From Acidimicrobiaceae bacterium (lineage in GTDB: Bacteria > Actinomycetota > Acidimicrobiia > Acidimicrobiales > RAAP-2): a DNA stretch of 64,000 nt. The DNA lies in contig PKYK01000023.1 of the NCBI GenBank assembly GCA_003133665.1, forward strand, positions 1-64,000, given 5' to 3'. Made by a program: the position numbers and the translations under genes. Shown here piece after piece: positions 53,518 through 62,869 of this stretch. Position 1 is the stretch's first letter, and each line of letters opens with the position of its first letter. The notes beneath the pieces are model-generated. The model made no database searches. It had not been told where the DNA came from and worked only from the letters and a program-made list of their open reading frames with translations.

Positions 53518-55312
53518 TGGCGAGTCGGTGCTTGACGGCCTCGTAGAGACCGCTCCTCGGTTCTTGTTCTTCACCGGCAAGGGCGGAGTGGGCAAGACGT
53601 CGGTCGCCTCCGCCAGCGCAATCGCGCTGGCGGACCGGGGGCGTCGCGTGCTGCTGGTTTCGACCGACCCGGCGTCGAATCTCGACGAAGTCCTCGGCAT
53701 CGAGCTCGAGTCGAAGCCCCGCCCGGTGCCGGGCGTCGCCGGGCTGGATGCGTCGAACCTCGACCCCCTCGCCGCCGCCGCTGCCTACCGCGAACGAGTC
53801 GTCGCCCCCTACCGCGGTCTCTTGCCGGACTCGGCGATCGCCAGCATCGAAGAGCAGTTGTCCGGCGCCTGCACGGTCGAGGTTGCGGCCTTCGACGAGT
53901 TCACCGCCCTATTGGCGGATCCCTCGGCGACCGCCGGTTACGACCACGTGCTCTTTGACACTGCGCCGACCGGGCACACCTTGCGACTGCTCTCGCTGCC
54001 CGGTGCCTGGTCGGAGTTCATCGACGCGAGCACCCTCGGTGTCTCGTGCATCGGGCCACTGGCGGGCCTCACCAACCAGCACGAGAGTTACCGCGCCGCG
54101 ATTGTGACCCTCGCCGACACGTCGCGTACCGTATTGATTCTGGTGGCTCGCGCCGACCCGATGGCGCTCGATGAAGCGGCCCGGGCCGCTCGCGAACTCG
54201 CGGATCTCGGTATCACCAATCAACGTCTGGTCATCAATGGCGTGTTTCGCACCAGAGAATCCGGTGACCCCCTCGCTCAGGCCATCATGAACCGAAACGC
54301 TGCGGCGTTGGCGTCGATCCCGGCGGCATTGGACCAACTGCCCCGCGACGAAGTGCCGCTGCTGGCCTGGACCCCCGTTGGGCGCGAAGGACTTCGCGCC
54401 CTCGTCTCGGGCGTCGCACCGACCGGGCTACGCGCAACACCCGCGCCGGTGCGTGCGACCACTTCCCTCGCCGAAATTCTCGACGACCTGAGCGCACGCG
54501 GCCGCGGCCTCGTCATGACAATGGGAAAGGGCGGTGTCGGAAAGACGACACTGGCGGTCACGGTCGCTCTGGAACTCGCCCGGCGCGGTCACGCGGTCCA
54601 ACTCTCAACGACGGATCCCGCCGCTCATCTCAGTGCCGTGCTCGGTACCGAATCGGCTGACGCATTCGCCAATCTCGTCGTCCACCGGATCGACCCCGAC
54701 GAGGTGACTGCCGCCTACACCGCCGAAGTGCTGGCGGAGGCCGGTGCCGGCCTCGAGCCCTCGGCTCGCGCCGTGCTCGAAGAGGACCTGCGGTCGCCCT
54801 GCACCGCGGAGATCGCCGTCTTTCGAGCCTTCGCCCACACGGTGGCCGCCGCCACTGATCAGATCGTGGTGCTCGACACCGCTCCGACGGGACACACCCT
54901 GCTTCTGCTCGACGCGGCGCGCGCGTATCACCGTGAGGTCAATCGCCAAGGCGGAGCGGTACCCCCCGAAGTGGAGGCCCTGCTCGACCGGCTCACTGAC
55001 CCCGACTTCACCCACGTGCTGGTCGTGACCCTGCCCGAGGCAACTCCGGTCCATGAAGCCGCGGCGCTGCAGGCCGATCTGCGCCGGGCGGGGATCGACC
55101 CGGCGGCGTGGATCATCAACCAGAGTTTGTTCGCCGCCTCGGTCACGGATCCGGTGCTGGCCGCCCGGGCCGATGCCGAAACGCACGTCATCGAAGAGGT
55201 GCTCAGCCGCTTCGCCACGAGAGTGGTTCTGCTGCCGATGCTCCCCGATTCCCCCACCGGACCCGCGGGAATCGAAGCGCTGGTGTCGGCAACTCTGGGT
55301 GTCGACGCATGA
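53510..55312 (+). CDS. arsA: Arsenite-transporting ATPase (tandem P-loop ArsA)
   Basis: Two P-loops FFTGKGGVGKTSVA and MGKGGVGKTTLAV, plus DTAPTGHTLRLL / DTAPTGHTLLLL. Confidence 0.93.
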   Translation: MVNGESVLDGLVETAPRFLFFTGKGGVGKTSVASASAIALADRGRRVLLVSTDPASNLDEVLGIELESKPRPVPGVAGLDASNLDPLAAAAAYRERVVAPYRGLLPDSAIASIEEQLSGACTVEVAAFDEFTALLADPSATAGYDHVLFDTAPTGHTLRLLSLPGAWSEFIDASTLGVSCIGPLAGLTNQHESYRAAIVTLADTSRTVLILVARADPMALDEAARAARELADLGITNQRLVINGVFRTRESGDPLAQAIMNRNAAALASIPAALDQLPRDEVPLLAWTPVGREGLRALVSGVAPTGLRATPAPVRATTSLAEILDDLSARGRGLVMTMGKGGVGKTTLAVTVALELARRGHAVQLSTTDPAAHLSAVLGTESADAFANLVVHRIDPDEVTAAYTAEVLAEAGAGLEPSARAVLEEDLRSPCTAEIAVFRAFAHTVAAATDQIVVLDTAPTGHTLLLLDAARAYHREVNRQGGAVPPEVEALLDRLTDPDFTHVLVVTLPEATPVHEAAALQADLRRAGIDPAAWIINQSLFAASVTDPVLAARADAETHVIEEVLSRFATRVVLLPMLPDSPTGPAGIEALVSATLGVDA

Positions 55313-55395
55313 GGATCAGTCGATTGAATGGCACCTCCGCCAGAGCAACGCAACCATTTCACCACCAGCCAATCACAGCTTAGGAGAAGAACACC

Positions 55396-55752
55396 ATGGC
55401 TACATCCGTCATCCACTTATTCCACGGCGACGAGGACTCCTTGTCAGCGGGTTCGCACGTCGCCGAGCGAATCCGTCAAGTTGCGGCCGAACAGGGCGTG
55501 ACGCTCGAAGTATTCTGCTTCGGTCCCGCCCAGAAAGCTCTCAGCGCCGCCGGCGACTCGGTCGTGCTGAGAGAGTACAACCAGCAAATTGACGAACTGG
55601 TGGAAGCAGGGATTCCGGTCGGCGCCTGTCTGAACGCCGCCCACGCCGCGGGCACCGAGGAGTCCCTCACCGCCCGGGGCATCACCCTGCAGTTCGCACG
55701 CGACGCCTTCGTCCGCTATGCACTCGACGGTGCCACCGTTCTCACCTTCTGA
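55396..55752 (+). CDS. DsrE-like small protein
   Basis: 118 aa; QVAAEQGVTLEVFCFGPAQKAL...ELVEAGIPVGACLNAAHAAG pattern. Confidence 0.6.
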   Translation: MATSVIHLFHGDEDSLSAGSHVAERIRQVAAEQGVTLEVFCFGPAQKALSAAGDSVVLREYNQQIDELVEAGIPVGACLNAAHAAGTEESLTARGITLQFARDAFVRYALDGATVLTF

Positions 55753-55756
55753 TTCC

Positions 55757-56551
55757 GTGGCACCCAACGAAACCCCGAGGGCCGACATCGGCGCCACGCC
55801 GCCCAATCGGCTGATGTGGTCGATTGCCGAGTGGCTCGACGACGCCCCACTTCCGACTTTCGAGGTTCTCGACACCCGCTCCGCCCAGGGCCGGCTCGAT
55901 ACCCGGGTGAAGACCGTCAAGGTTGCCGATCTCGTATTGGCGCACGGTCACGCGTGTGATGGACTGCTCCGCGGGGTCTGGGCCATGCGCGCACTCGCCG
56001 ACGTCGCCTTCGGCGACACGCCGATCGATCGAAGTGACCTGCTCGTCGTATCGAAGAACTCACCGTGTCTCGGCGACGTCGCCGCGTATCTCACCGGGGG
56101 ACGCGCCCGTTTTGGCACGCACCGCCTCGACGACACCCTCGGCGTCGGATTCCAACTCCAGCAACTGTCGACGGGCCGGGCGTGGGAGGTGCGCGAAGAG
56201 CCAGGATTCTTCCCCGCAACGATCATCGCCTGGGAAGCGGCGTTGTTGCGAGGCGAGCTCAGCGAGTCCGACATGCGCGAACTGCTCGCGGTGCACGAGG
56301 CGGCGCAGTGGGACTGGGTGCGCGACGTGCTGTTGCCGAGTGCGCCGAGCGACCACTACCGGGCCCGAAAACTCGATTACCTCAAGCTTCCAGCACCACT
56401 GCACGAAGCACGACGTACCGATACCGTGAACCGATTGGTGCCCCCGCCCATTGGCCTGCCAAGTCCCGACGACCCCACCCTCGAGAACGAACCGATCAAT
56501 CAATCGACGTTGGAACTCTGGCAGCAACGTTACGATGCCGGACCGAGTTAG
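55757..56551 (+). CDS. FmdE-like (formylmethanofuran dehydrogenase subunit E family) protein
   Basis: GHACDGLLRGVWAMRALADVAFG and DLLVVSKNSPCLGDVAAYLTGGRARFGTHRL; GTG start 55757 chosen over the upstream overlapping start. Confidence 0.6.
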   Translation: MAPNETPRADIGATPPNRLMWSIAEWLDDAPLPTFEVLDTRSAQGRLDTRVKTVKVADLVLAHGHACDGLLRGVWAMRALADVAFGDTPIDRSDLLVVSKNSPCLGDVAAYLTGGRARFGTHRLDDTLGVGFQLQQLSTGRAWEVREEPGFFPATIIAWEAALLRGELSESDMRELLAVHEAAQWDWVRDVLLPSAPSDHYRARKLDYLKLPAPLHEARRTDTVNRLVPPPIGLPSPDDPTLENEPINQSTLELWQQRYDAGPS

Positions 56552-56861
56552 TCGGTTAGGTCCCCGGATCTTGGCCAGATGGAGGCTATTGAACCCTTCT
56601 ACCAACTAGGGAATTGAAGTTCTTAATAGCGTGCCATTCTGGCAGAAGGCGACATCGTCCGATCAACATGACCTTCATGATTCGATCATTGGCCCTTGCC
56701 AGTCAGTTCCTGACAGCGTAACCTTGCCGTATGGATGCAGGTGCGACTTCGCGTCGTCCGCCCTTTGCTTGGTACGCCGCCCAAATGTCGATGCGGTGGG
56801 TGGCTCGCTCCCCAAAGTGCTGTTCCACCCCTGTCGTGCAGGCCCGTCTGCGGTATCGGCA

Positions 56862-57302
56862 GTGAGCACCGGACCACCAAGCAGTTACGCCATTCAGGCA
56901 CGCACTACTGCACCCGGCCGCGCTGAAGTCGTCGCTGGCCAGGAAACGATCGTCTTCGACGCCAGTTGGGGCGCCGAACCAGTCGGTCTGCCGGGGCCGG
57001 CCGAACTGCTTGCAGCCGCGTTCGCCGCGTGTCTGCTCAAGAATCTGGCGCGTGCAGGGCAACTCCTCGAGTTCCGCTACTCCTACGCCGAAGTTGACGT
57101 CACAGCCCGCCGCCAGGACAGTCCTCCGAAATTCGTTGAGGTTGCCTACGAACTGCGGGTCACCACCGAAGAGACTGAACATCGGGTCGATCTCGTGCAC
57201 CTGAACCTTCGCAAGTACGGCACCGTCTTCAACACCCTCGGCGCGGCCTGCGACGTACACGGCCAGGTCGTGGTGGTGCGGCCGGTGCCTCGCCAACCCT
57301 GA
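56862..57302 (+). CDS. OsmC-family protein
   Basis: GPAELLAAAFAACLLKNLARAGQLL, NTLGAACDVHGQVVV; GTG at 56862 is the plausible start. Confidence 0.75.
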   Translation: MSTGPPSSYAIQARTTAPGRAEVVAGQETIVFDASWGAEPVGLPGPAELLAAAFAACLLKNLARAGQLLEFRYSYAEVDVTARRQDSPPKFVEVAYELRVTTEETEHRVDLVHLNLRKYGTVFNTLGAACDVHGQVVVVRPVPRQP

Positions 57303-57682
57303 CTCGATGCCCGGCTCATCGGTGCGGTGAGTACCAGCACGCCCCAGCCCCCTGGACCAGATCGGTCGAGTTCCAGGCTGTGAGCATTCACGCCACTTGC
57401 TGATCGCCCCGTGTGGGTGTCTCGTCTCCTCGATCATGCGCTTGTCTCGTCGGGGAGCCGGCCGGCCGCTCCTGGCGGGCGGACTCCTCTTCGAGGAATG
57501 TGTCACACCGCAATCCAAGCCATACCGACCACCTTGCCACTGATGGACTGCAGACTGATCAAACAGAAACCCTCTGCGTGCCACCTGATGAAGCCCCTGG
57601 CGCTCAATATTGATTTCCATCCGCGACGTAAGTGCCAGATGATCCAAACGTTGCAGCGCTAGGTAGATTCCTGGCGTCTCGT

Positions 57683-57976
57683 CTAACGCTCGTTGCTATC
57701 GCCCTTTGTAGCCTTCCGGCCAGCAACTCTGGCCCTTGGATTCACGCGGATGTACGGCTCGACCCCGTCGAGGAGCTCAAGCACGGACATGCCCAACCCC
57801 CCGGCAAGTCGGTCAAGCACCTCGAGTGATGGCAGCTTCCTCCCCCGTTCGACCTCGGAGATGTAGGCGAGAGAGACATCGGACATCTGGGCCAACGCGC
57901 CCAACTTCAGATGGCGCTCGCTCCGCAAGGAACGAAGTCGCGCGCCTAGGGCCGGGTTGCCGCTCGATGTTGCCAC
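57683..57976 (-). CDS. XRE-family HTH regulator
   Basis: LGARLRSLRSERHLKLGALAQMSDVSLAYISEVERGRKLPSLEVLDRLAGGLGMSVLELL. Confidence 0.92.
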   Translation of the reverse strand: MATSSGNPALGARLRSLRSERHLKLGALAQMSDVSLAYISEVERGRKLPSLEVLDRLAGGLGMSVLELLDGVEPYIRVNPRARVAGRKATKGDSNER

Positions 57977-57988
57977 GCCGCAAAACTA
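57974..57988 (-). promoter_or_regulatory. Candidate leaderless promoter -10 (TAGTTT-N6-GTG), XRE gene
   Basis: AAACTA at 57983-57988 on +, 6 nt from the XRE start codon. Confidence 0.45.
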
Positions 57989-58013
57989 GGACCGTGGTGG
58001 GTTGATTTCGCTC

Positions 58014-58028
58014 ATAGCAGAATGCTAT
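58014..58028. promoter_or_regulatory. Candidate XRE operator (ATAGCA-gaa-TGCTAT)
   Basis: Perfect 6-3-6 inverted repeat in the divergent intergenic region. Confidence 0.45.
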
Positions 58029-58147
58029 TATTATGCTTGAAGCAGAACTACCAGATCAGAGGCGGTGTTCTTCATCGAAATTCTTCGTGCACTTTTCGTA
58101 TCACTCCGGACCGTCCATTGGGCAACTTCACAAACGAAAGGCACCCA

Positions 58148-59185
58148 ATGGACATCACCAACGATAACTTCCTCGAGGATCTCGAGGCCTACGGCACCGC
58201 CCTGCGCGACATGGCAGAAGAGCAGGAGGACATCTCCTGCCTCTTGCCCTTCACCACTCGGAGCGTCGTGATGGCGGCGTACGGACTCAAGAACGCGCCG
58301 ACCCTTGCCGAGGGCTTCGCCATCATCACGAGTTACTGGCACGCAATGGACGAGCTCGCTCCCGCGACCCAGACACGCTTCGCTGAGGTGCTCGCCCAGG
58401 CCACGCGCCGCGCCGAGCGCCTCGGGATAACCCACTGGGGGGTCGAGTTCGACGTCGTCGTCTGCGAGGCCTTCATCAATTCGAGGACCAGCAATGCCGC
58501 GGCTCCGGCGACGAGCACCCTGCACCTTCGCCGGTCGGCCCTGCGAGCGGGTTTCTCGACGCTGCGTCACATTGGCCTCGCCACGGTGGATCCCACCCGC
58601 GGGATTCTCTTGCCTGCACGGTCGCAACTCGCCACTCGATCCGCAACTGACGACGAGGTCGCCCTGCTCGAGATGCACGCTGTCGCATCTCGAACCAGCC
58701 GACAGCCGCTCATTCTTGCCTTGGCGGAGGCGTCGGGGCTGACATCGGAGATCCCGTTCGTCACCTTCGAGCACCTCGATGACCTCGACAACCCCAGCGA
58801 GGTGGAGTTCCTCGGTGGTACGTGGACCAAAGCACGCGTCGCTAAGTTGTCAAACTTTGGGCAACGGGTCCTGCGGGGCCGGATCAAGGTGTTGCGTCGC
58901 GATGGGACCCTCAGGATGGGTGAGTCAATCGTCTACGCCGGCGCGAAGAAGCACGGAGACGTCAGCCCCACTGCGTCAATGTGCCAATCAATCTCCGAGG
59001 TCTTCCGTCGCGCTGGTCTCAACCAGGAGACCGACCTTCGCCCTATTTCGATCACCTTCTGGGCCGGGCGTCAGGCCTTCGAAGCCGCCGAGGACCACAA
59101 GCTCGAGGCAGCGGCGAAGGCCATGGGGCTCAAGAGCCTCGACATGACGGCCCAGAAGATCGACTACACCTGGGACCAGCAATGA
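58148..59185 (+). CDS. Degenerate tyrosine-recombinase-like protein
   Basis: SAM-like region TLHLRRSALRAGFSTLRHIGL; box-I-like LILALAEASGLTSEIPFVTFEHLD; beta-hairpin Lys WTKARVAKLS; box-II-like DLRPISITFWAGRQ...AMGLKSLDMTAQKIDYTW. Confidence 0.5.
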   Translation: MDITNDNFLEDLEAYGTALRDMAEEQEDISCLLPFTTRSVVMAAYGLKNAPTLAEGFAIITSYWHAMDELAPATQTRFAEVLAQATRRAERLGITHWGVEFDVVVCEAFINSRTSNAAAPATSTLHLRRSALRAGFSTLRHIGLATVDPTRGILLPARSQLATRSATDDEVALLEMHAVASRTSRQPLILALAEASGLTSEIPFVTFEHLDDLDNPSEVEFLGGTWTKARVAKLSNFGQRVLRGRIKVLRRDGTLRMGESIVYAGAKKHGDVSPTASMCQSISEVFRRAGLNQETDLRPISITFWAGRQAFEAAEDHKLEAAAKAMGLKSLDMTAQKIDYTWDQQ

Positions 59186-60822
59186 GTCGCTACAGTGCCC
59201 GTCCGCTACTCGGCGCCCGGACGGCGACCCTCAGCGACCTCGAGATGGCGATCATCTTGCTCTACCAGCCCCAGTTCCACGCCATCGCCGACTCTCTCTC
59301 CTACGCGAAAGACGACTCGACCGTCATCGGTCACCGCAACAGCGACTACCCGAAAGCGATCGTGCTCCTCATCGGCGCCCTGTCTCGGGTCTGTCGCAGT
59401 CTGCCAAAGGCCGAGGCAATGCTGCGGACACCCGACACCTGGGCGGCGATTCGCAAGCATTGGCGCTTGGCCAAGCAACTTGGCGTGATCGGAGACAACG
59501 AACCCGACGAACTACCCTCTAGCCCGATCAGCACTCCGCAGTGGCGCTACATGGTGGACCGATTCAAAGCTCAGCCAGGGAAGTTCGACGAGTTCTGCCA
59601 GGTCTTCACAGACGCATCCGTTGGCCTGGCGCTCGAGCTTGGCTACTTCGAAGATGGCTCAACGTCCAAGCCGGCGCTCAGTTCCTCGCTGTTTGCCGAC
59701 GGGACCGAAATCCGCTCGCAGTACCGCTCCTACATTGACGAAGTTGTCGATCCCGTCACTGATGAAGTCCGCCTGGCCGCCGTCGACCCTGGCCGAGGCG
59801 GATGTGTGCGCGCGTGGCTCGTCGAGATTGACGGCCAATGGACAGGCGTCAATCCGGAGACCGGTGTAGTGCTGAAGAAGATTCCCATTGACGTTGAAGC
59901 ACTCGCAAGTGGCAAGTACGGTCCGACCCAAGCCGCTTACAATGTGGTGCCCCTCAGCGTCCGCAGCGGCGTGCCCAACAGTCGCGTCACTCTGGGAATT
60001 GACATGGACTTCAAGGACAGCCAAGAAGCGAAGACGATTCTGCGACTCACGAAGCGAGTGGTGGGCGAGGTCCTCGAAGGAAAGGTCCAGTGCATGATCA
60101 CCGACCTGATCCTGCGAGGTGTTCACCAGACACGGCTCTTTCAAGACCACGGCATCATCACCGTGAACAAGGTCGCCGCGGCGCCTCCGTCAAAGGACGA
60201 CGGCTTTCATGAAGTGCTTAACCAGAACGGCAAACGCGTCAAGACACTCCCGCTCGATCTGGTCAGCCACAAGCGAGCGAACGGAGTGAAGTGCAAACAC
60301 ATGCTGGAGACGATAGACGGGGTCCTTGTCGAGGTCGACTACGACCAAGACGCGGCCAACCTCGTAGTCGTCAGCACTCCAGTGCGCAGGCAGGTGAAGC
60401 GCGCCAAGGAGACGACGACCGGAGGGCACCAGTATCGGTTCAATATTCGTTACACGATCGAGTGTCGACATGGCGCCTTCGACGTGTGGATCTGCCCGCA
60501 TAGGGAGATTGGTGGTGACGATGGTCGGAAAGTCGCCGAGAACTACCGCGTCTTCCCCGAAGGCGATCCCGCTTACAAGGAACTCTACGGTGCTGGTCGC
60601 AATACCTCCGAAGGTGGAAACGCGCACCACAAGAACACGTATCCTCACAAGCGTGCCCAAGGCGTCGGTCGAATTCCCATCCTTCTCGACGTGCACCTGT
60701 ACTTCATCTACGACAACGCCAAGTCCTGGTACTTCCAGAAGGGTTGGCGCATCGTCGATCCCTTACTCCACGGCACCGGCGTTGAAGAGGAGGACGTGCT
60801 CGCCCTAGAACTCGCGAGCTGA
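59182..60822 (+). CDS. DDE/RNase H-like transposase-like protein
   Basis: ATGA overlap with the upstream gene; SSSLFADGTEIRSQYRSYIDE, TLGIDMDFKDSQEAKTILRL, MITDLILRGVHQTRLFQDHGIITVNKV, GRNTSEGGNAHHKNTYPHKRAQGVGR (R-x3-E-like). Confidence 0.55.
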   Translation: MSRYSARPLLGARTATLSDLEMAIILLYQPQFHAIADSLSYAKDDSTVIGHRNSDYPKAIVLLIGALSRVCRSLPKAEAMLRTPDTWAAIRKHWRLAKQLGVIGDNEPDELPSSPISTPQWRYMVDRFKAQPGKFDEFCQVFTDASVGLALELGYFEDGSTSKPALSSSLFADGTEIRSQYRSYIDEVVDPVTDEVRLAAVDPGRGGCVRAWLVEIDGQWTGVNPETGVVLKKIPIDVEALASGKYGPTQAAYNVVPLSVRSGVPNSRVTLGIDMDFKDSQEAKTILRLTKRVVGEVLEGKVQCMITDLILRGVHQTRLFQDHGIITVNKVAAAPPSKDDGFHEVLNQNGKRVKTLPLDLVSHKRANGVKCKHMLETIDGVLVEVDYDQDAANLVVVSTPVRRQVKRAKETTTGGHQYRFNIRYTIECRHGAFDVWICPHREIGGDDGRKVAENYRVFPEGDPAYKELYGAGRNTSEGGNAHHKNTYPHKRAQGVGRIPILLDVHLYFIYDNAKSWYFQKGWRIVDPLLHGTGVEEEDVLALELAS

Positions 60823-60932
60823 GTCCGTGCATCGTCAACACCAGCGGAGAACTTGTCGAAGTTTTAATGCGCCTGCTTCTTCACCGAACCGGTGGAGAGG
60901 CAGGCGCTTCGATCGATTGTGGGGTAATACCG

Positions 60933-61008
60933 GGCAATCCGATGAACTACTCTTGTGGGTCCGGGGATTGAGCATTTCTCAATGCAAATCTCCATCCACC
61001 GGGCCGCT
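60933..61008. repeat. 76-bp direct repeat, right copy (B), ends with the first 8 nt of tRNA-Lys
   Basis: 75/76 identical to 37597-37672. Confidence 0.93.
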
Positions 61009-61076
61009 AGCTCATCGGGAAGAGCAGGGGACTTTTAATCCCAAGGTGCCGGGATCGAGACCCGGGCGGCCCACCA
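61001..61076 (+). tRNA. tRNA-Lys(TTT)
   Basis: GGGCCGC acceptor / GCGGCCC-A-CCA, D-arm GCTC/GAGC, anticodon loop CTTTTAA, T-arm CCGGG/CCCGG. Confidence 0.9.
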
Positions 61077-61449
61077 GTAGAACAAAGGGCCTTGGATCGA
61101 TCTAGTGATCATGTCTCGAAAAAGATCTCACGGTCTATCCCATGCTTCGCGCCAAGAGTTGGTCGTTCCCCACTGGCATGAGGTGATTCGGCCCGACCGA
61201 TCGACCGCCATTCCCAATTGACTTGAATTCCATGCTCCTCAGACCTCCTCGTGAGCCGCAACGGTCGCAGCATTAGGGACTGAACAAGGATTCTGAAGCG
61301 ATTATGTCGAATTCATAGGTCACCACTGTCCGATGACCCCCCACGGCTCTCGATCACCTCATAATTGGCAGCAAGAATCGAACCATGCAAATCATCCGTG
61401 GGTCGCGCCTCCGCTTGCAACGCTTCGGGACCACCTCCGCAGGTCGCTG

Positions 61450-62862
61450 CTAGTCGATATGACGAAAGGCGACAACATTTGGTTCGGAACTCTCCTCCTC
61501 GCTACATGGGAGAATCACGCTCACGCGGGTGCCGGTCACCGAGTCCGACTGTAGGGTGACGTCGCCAGCATGAGCCACGACGATGCTGCGCACGATGGGA
61601 AGCCCGAGCCCCGTACCGGACCGAGATCGACTGGCGTCAGCTCGCCAAAACCTGTCGAAGGCGTGACCCGCTTCCTCATGCGTCATGCCGGGTCCTGAAT
61701 CTTCAACCTCGAGCATCACCGTGTCTCCCTTGACGGACAGGCGGACCTCGACGGCTGCGTCGTGTGGCGTGTACCGAAGAGAGTTATTGACCAGGTTGGC
61801 CACGACGCGACGGAGCCCAGAGGGGTCGCCCTGAACGATAGCGGAGCCAGGGGCCTTGACCTTGATTGTCCGATGAGGGTCAGTGGTCGAGGCGTCATCC
61901 ACTACCTCCTGGATCAGCCGCGCGAGGTCGATGGGAGCGCGGTCCATGAGTCGGCCCTCGTCAAGACGAGCCAAGAGGAGGAGTTCTTCAACGAGTCTGC
62001 CCATCTGGTTGCCGGAGACTCCGATGCGGTGGATAGCCTCGTCGCGCTCCTCGCCATTCCTCAACTCGCCCTGGCGCCACAACTCGGTGATGCCGAGGAT
62101 GACCGAGACGGGGGTGCGAAGTTCGTGCGACGCGTCCGCTACGAACTGGCGAAGTTGAGCTTCGAGCGAGAGTTGCTCGTCGAGCATCACGTTGAACGCC
62201 TGCGCCAACTTGCCTGCCTCTGTCCTTCTTCGCACCATCGTTACTCGACGCGTCCGGTCACCCGCGGTGATGGCGTCGGCCACCTCCGTGACCTCGGCAA
62301 TCGGGCGCAGACCAAGTCGGGCGATCCAGAAGCCCGTGGCGGCGACAACCGCGAGGACCACGAGCCCGGCCAGAAGGAATGCGAGTCGGAAGAAACTCAT
62401 CGTCGCGTCAATCTGCGCGAGCGAGACGGCTACGAGCATGTCAGTGTGCGAGTGCGGTAGTGCGAAGAGGACAGCGCGCCAGCGAAGGGAGTCGGAGATT
62501 GAGCCAACTGAGAAGATCTTGATATCACGCACTGACGTGGACGCGGCGCGAGGAATCTGTGGGGACGCTCGCCCCGCGTCGAGCGGTCTTGAGATGACGT
62601 TACGTTGTCCGTTAGTAATGGCAGCGATGTAGTACGCGCTGATCTTGTTGGTGTTGAACGTCTGCGGCAAGGAGCCGACCGGATGAAACGAAAAGGGAGC
62701 TGGGGCACCAATTGTCCGGGCAATCGGCAACGCGCTCTTCAACTGCTGGTCGACCTGCTGGAGTTCTGAACTTCCGACTGAGTGAACCAGAAGAACGCCA
62801 AGGAGCGAGATAAGCGCGAGAAGGAGTGTCGCCGCGAATGTGAGTCTGAGACGAAGGCTCAC
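61450..62862 (-). CDS. Sensor histidine kinase (HAMP-HisKA-HATPase)
   Basis: FVADASHELRTPVSVILG H-box, NLVNNSLRYTPHDAAVEV N-box, DSGPGM, GTGLGLPIV. Confidence 0.93.
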   Translation of the reverse strand: MSLRLRLTFAATLLLALISLLGVLLVHSVGSSELQQVDQQLKSALPIARTIGAPAPFSFHPVGSLPQTFNTNKISAYYIAAITNGQRNVISRPLDAGRASPQIPRAASTSVRDIKIFSVGSISDSLRWRAVLFALPHSHTDMLVAVSLAQIDATMSFFRLAFLLAGLVVLAVVAATGFWIARLGLRPIAEVTEVADAITAGDRTRRVTMVRRRTEAGKLAQAFNVMLDEQLSLEAQLRQFVADASHELRTPVSVILGITELWRQGELRNGEERDEAIHRIGVSGNQMGRLVEELLLLARLDEGRLMDRAPIDLARLIQEVVDDASTTDPHRTIKVKAPGSAIVQGDPSGLRRVVANLVNNSLRYTPHDAAVEVRLSVKGDTVMLEVEDSGPGMTHEEAGHAFDRFWRADASRSRSGTGLGLPIVRSIVVAHAGDVTLQSDSVTGTRVSVILPCSEEESSEPNVVAFRHID

Positions 62863-62869
62863 CGGGACG

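Noticed and set aside
57411-57662. Two overlapping small + strand ORFs (83 and 66 aa)
   Set aside because: No motifs, no RBS, and two equally plausible frames.
60869-60907. Hairpin GCGCCTGC...GCAGGCGC after the DDE-like gene as a Rho-independent terminator or element end
   Set aside because: Stable stem but no T-run on either strand and no matching inverted repeat at the left end.
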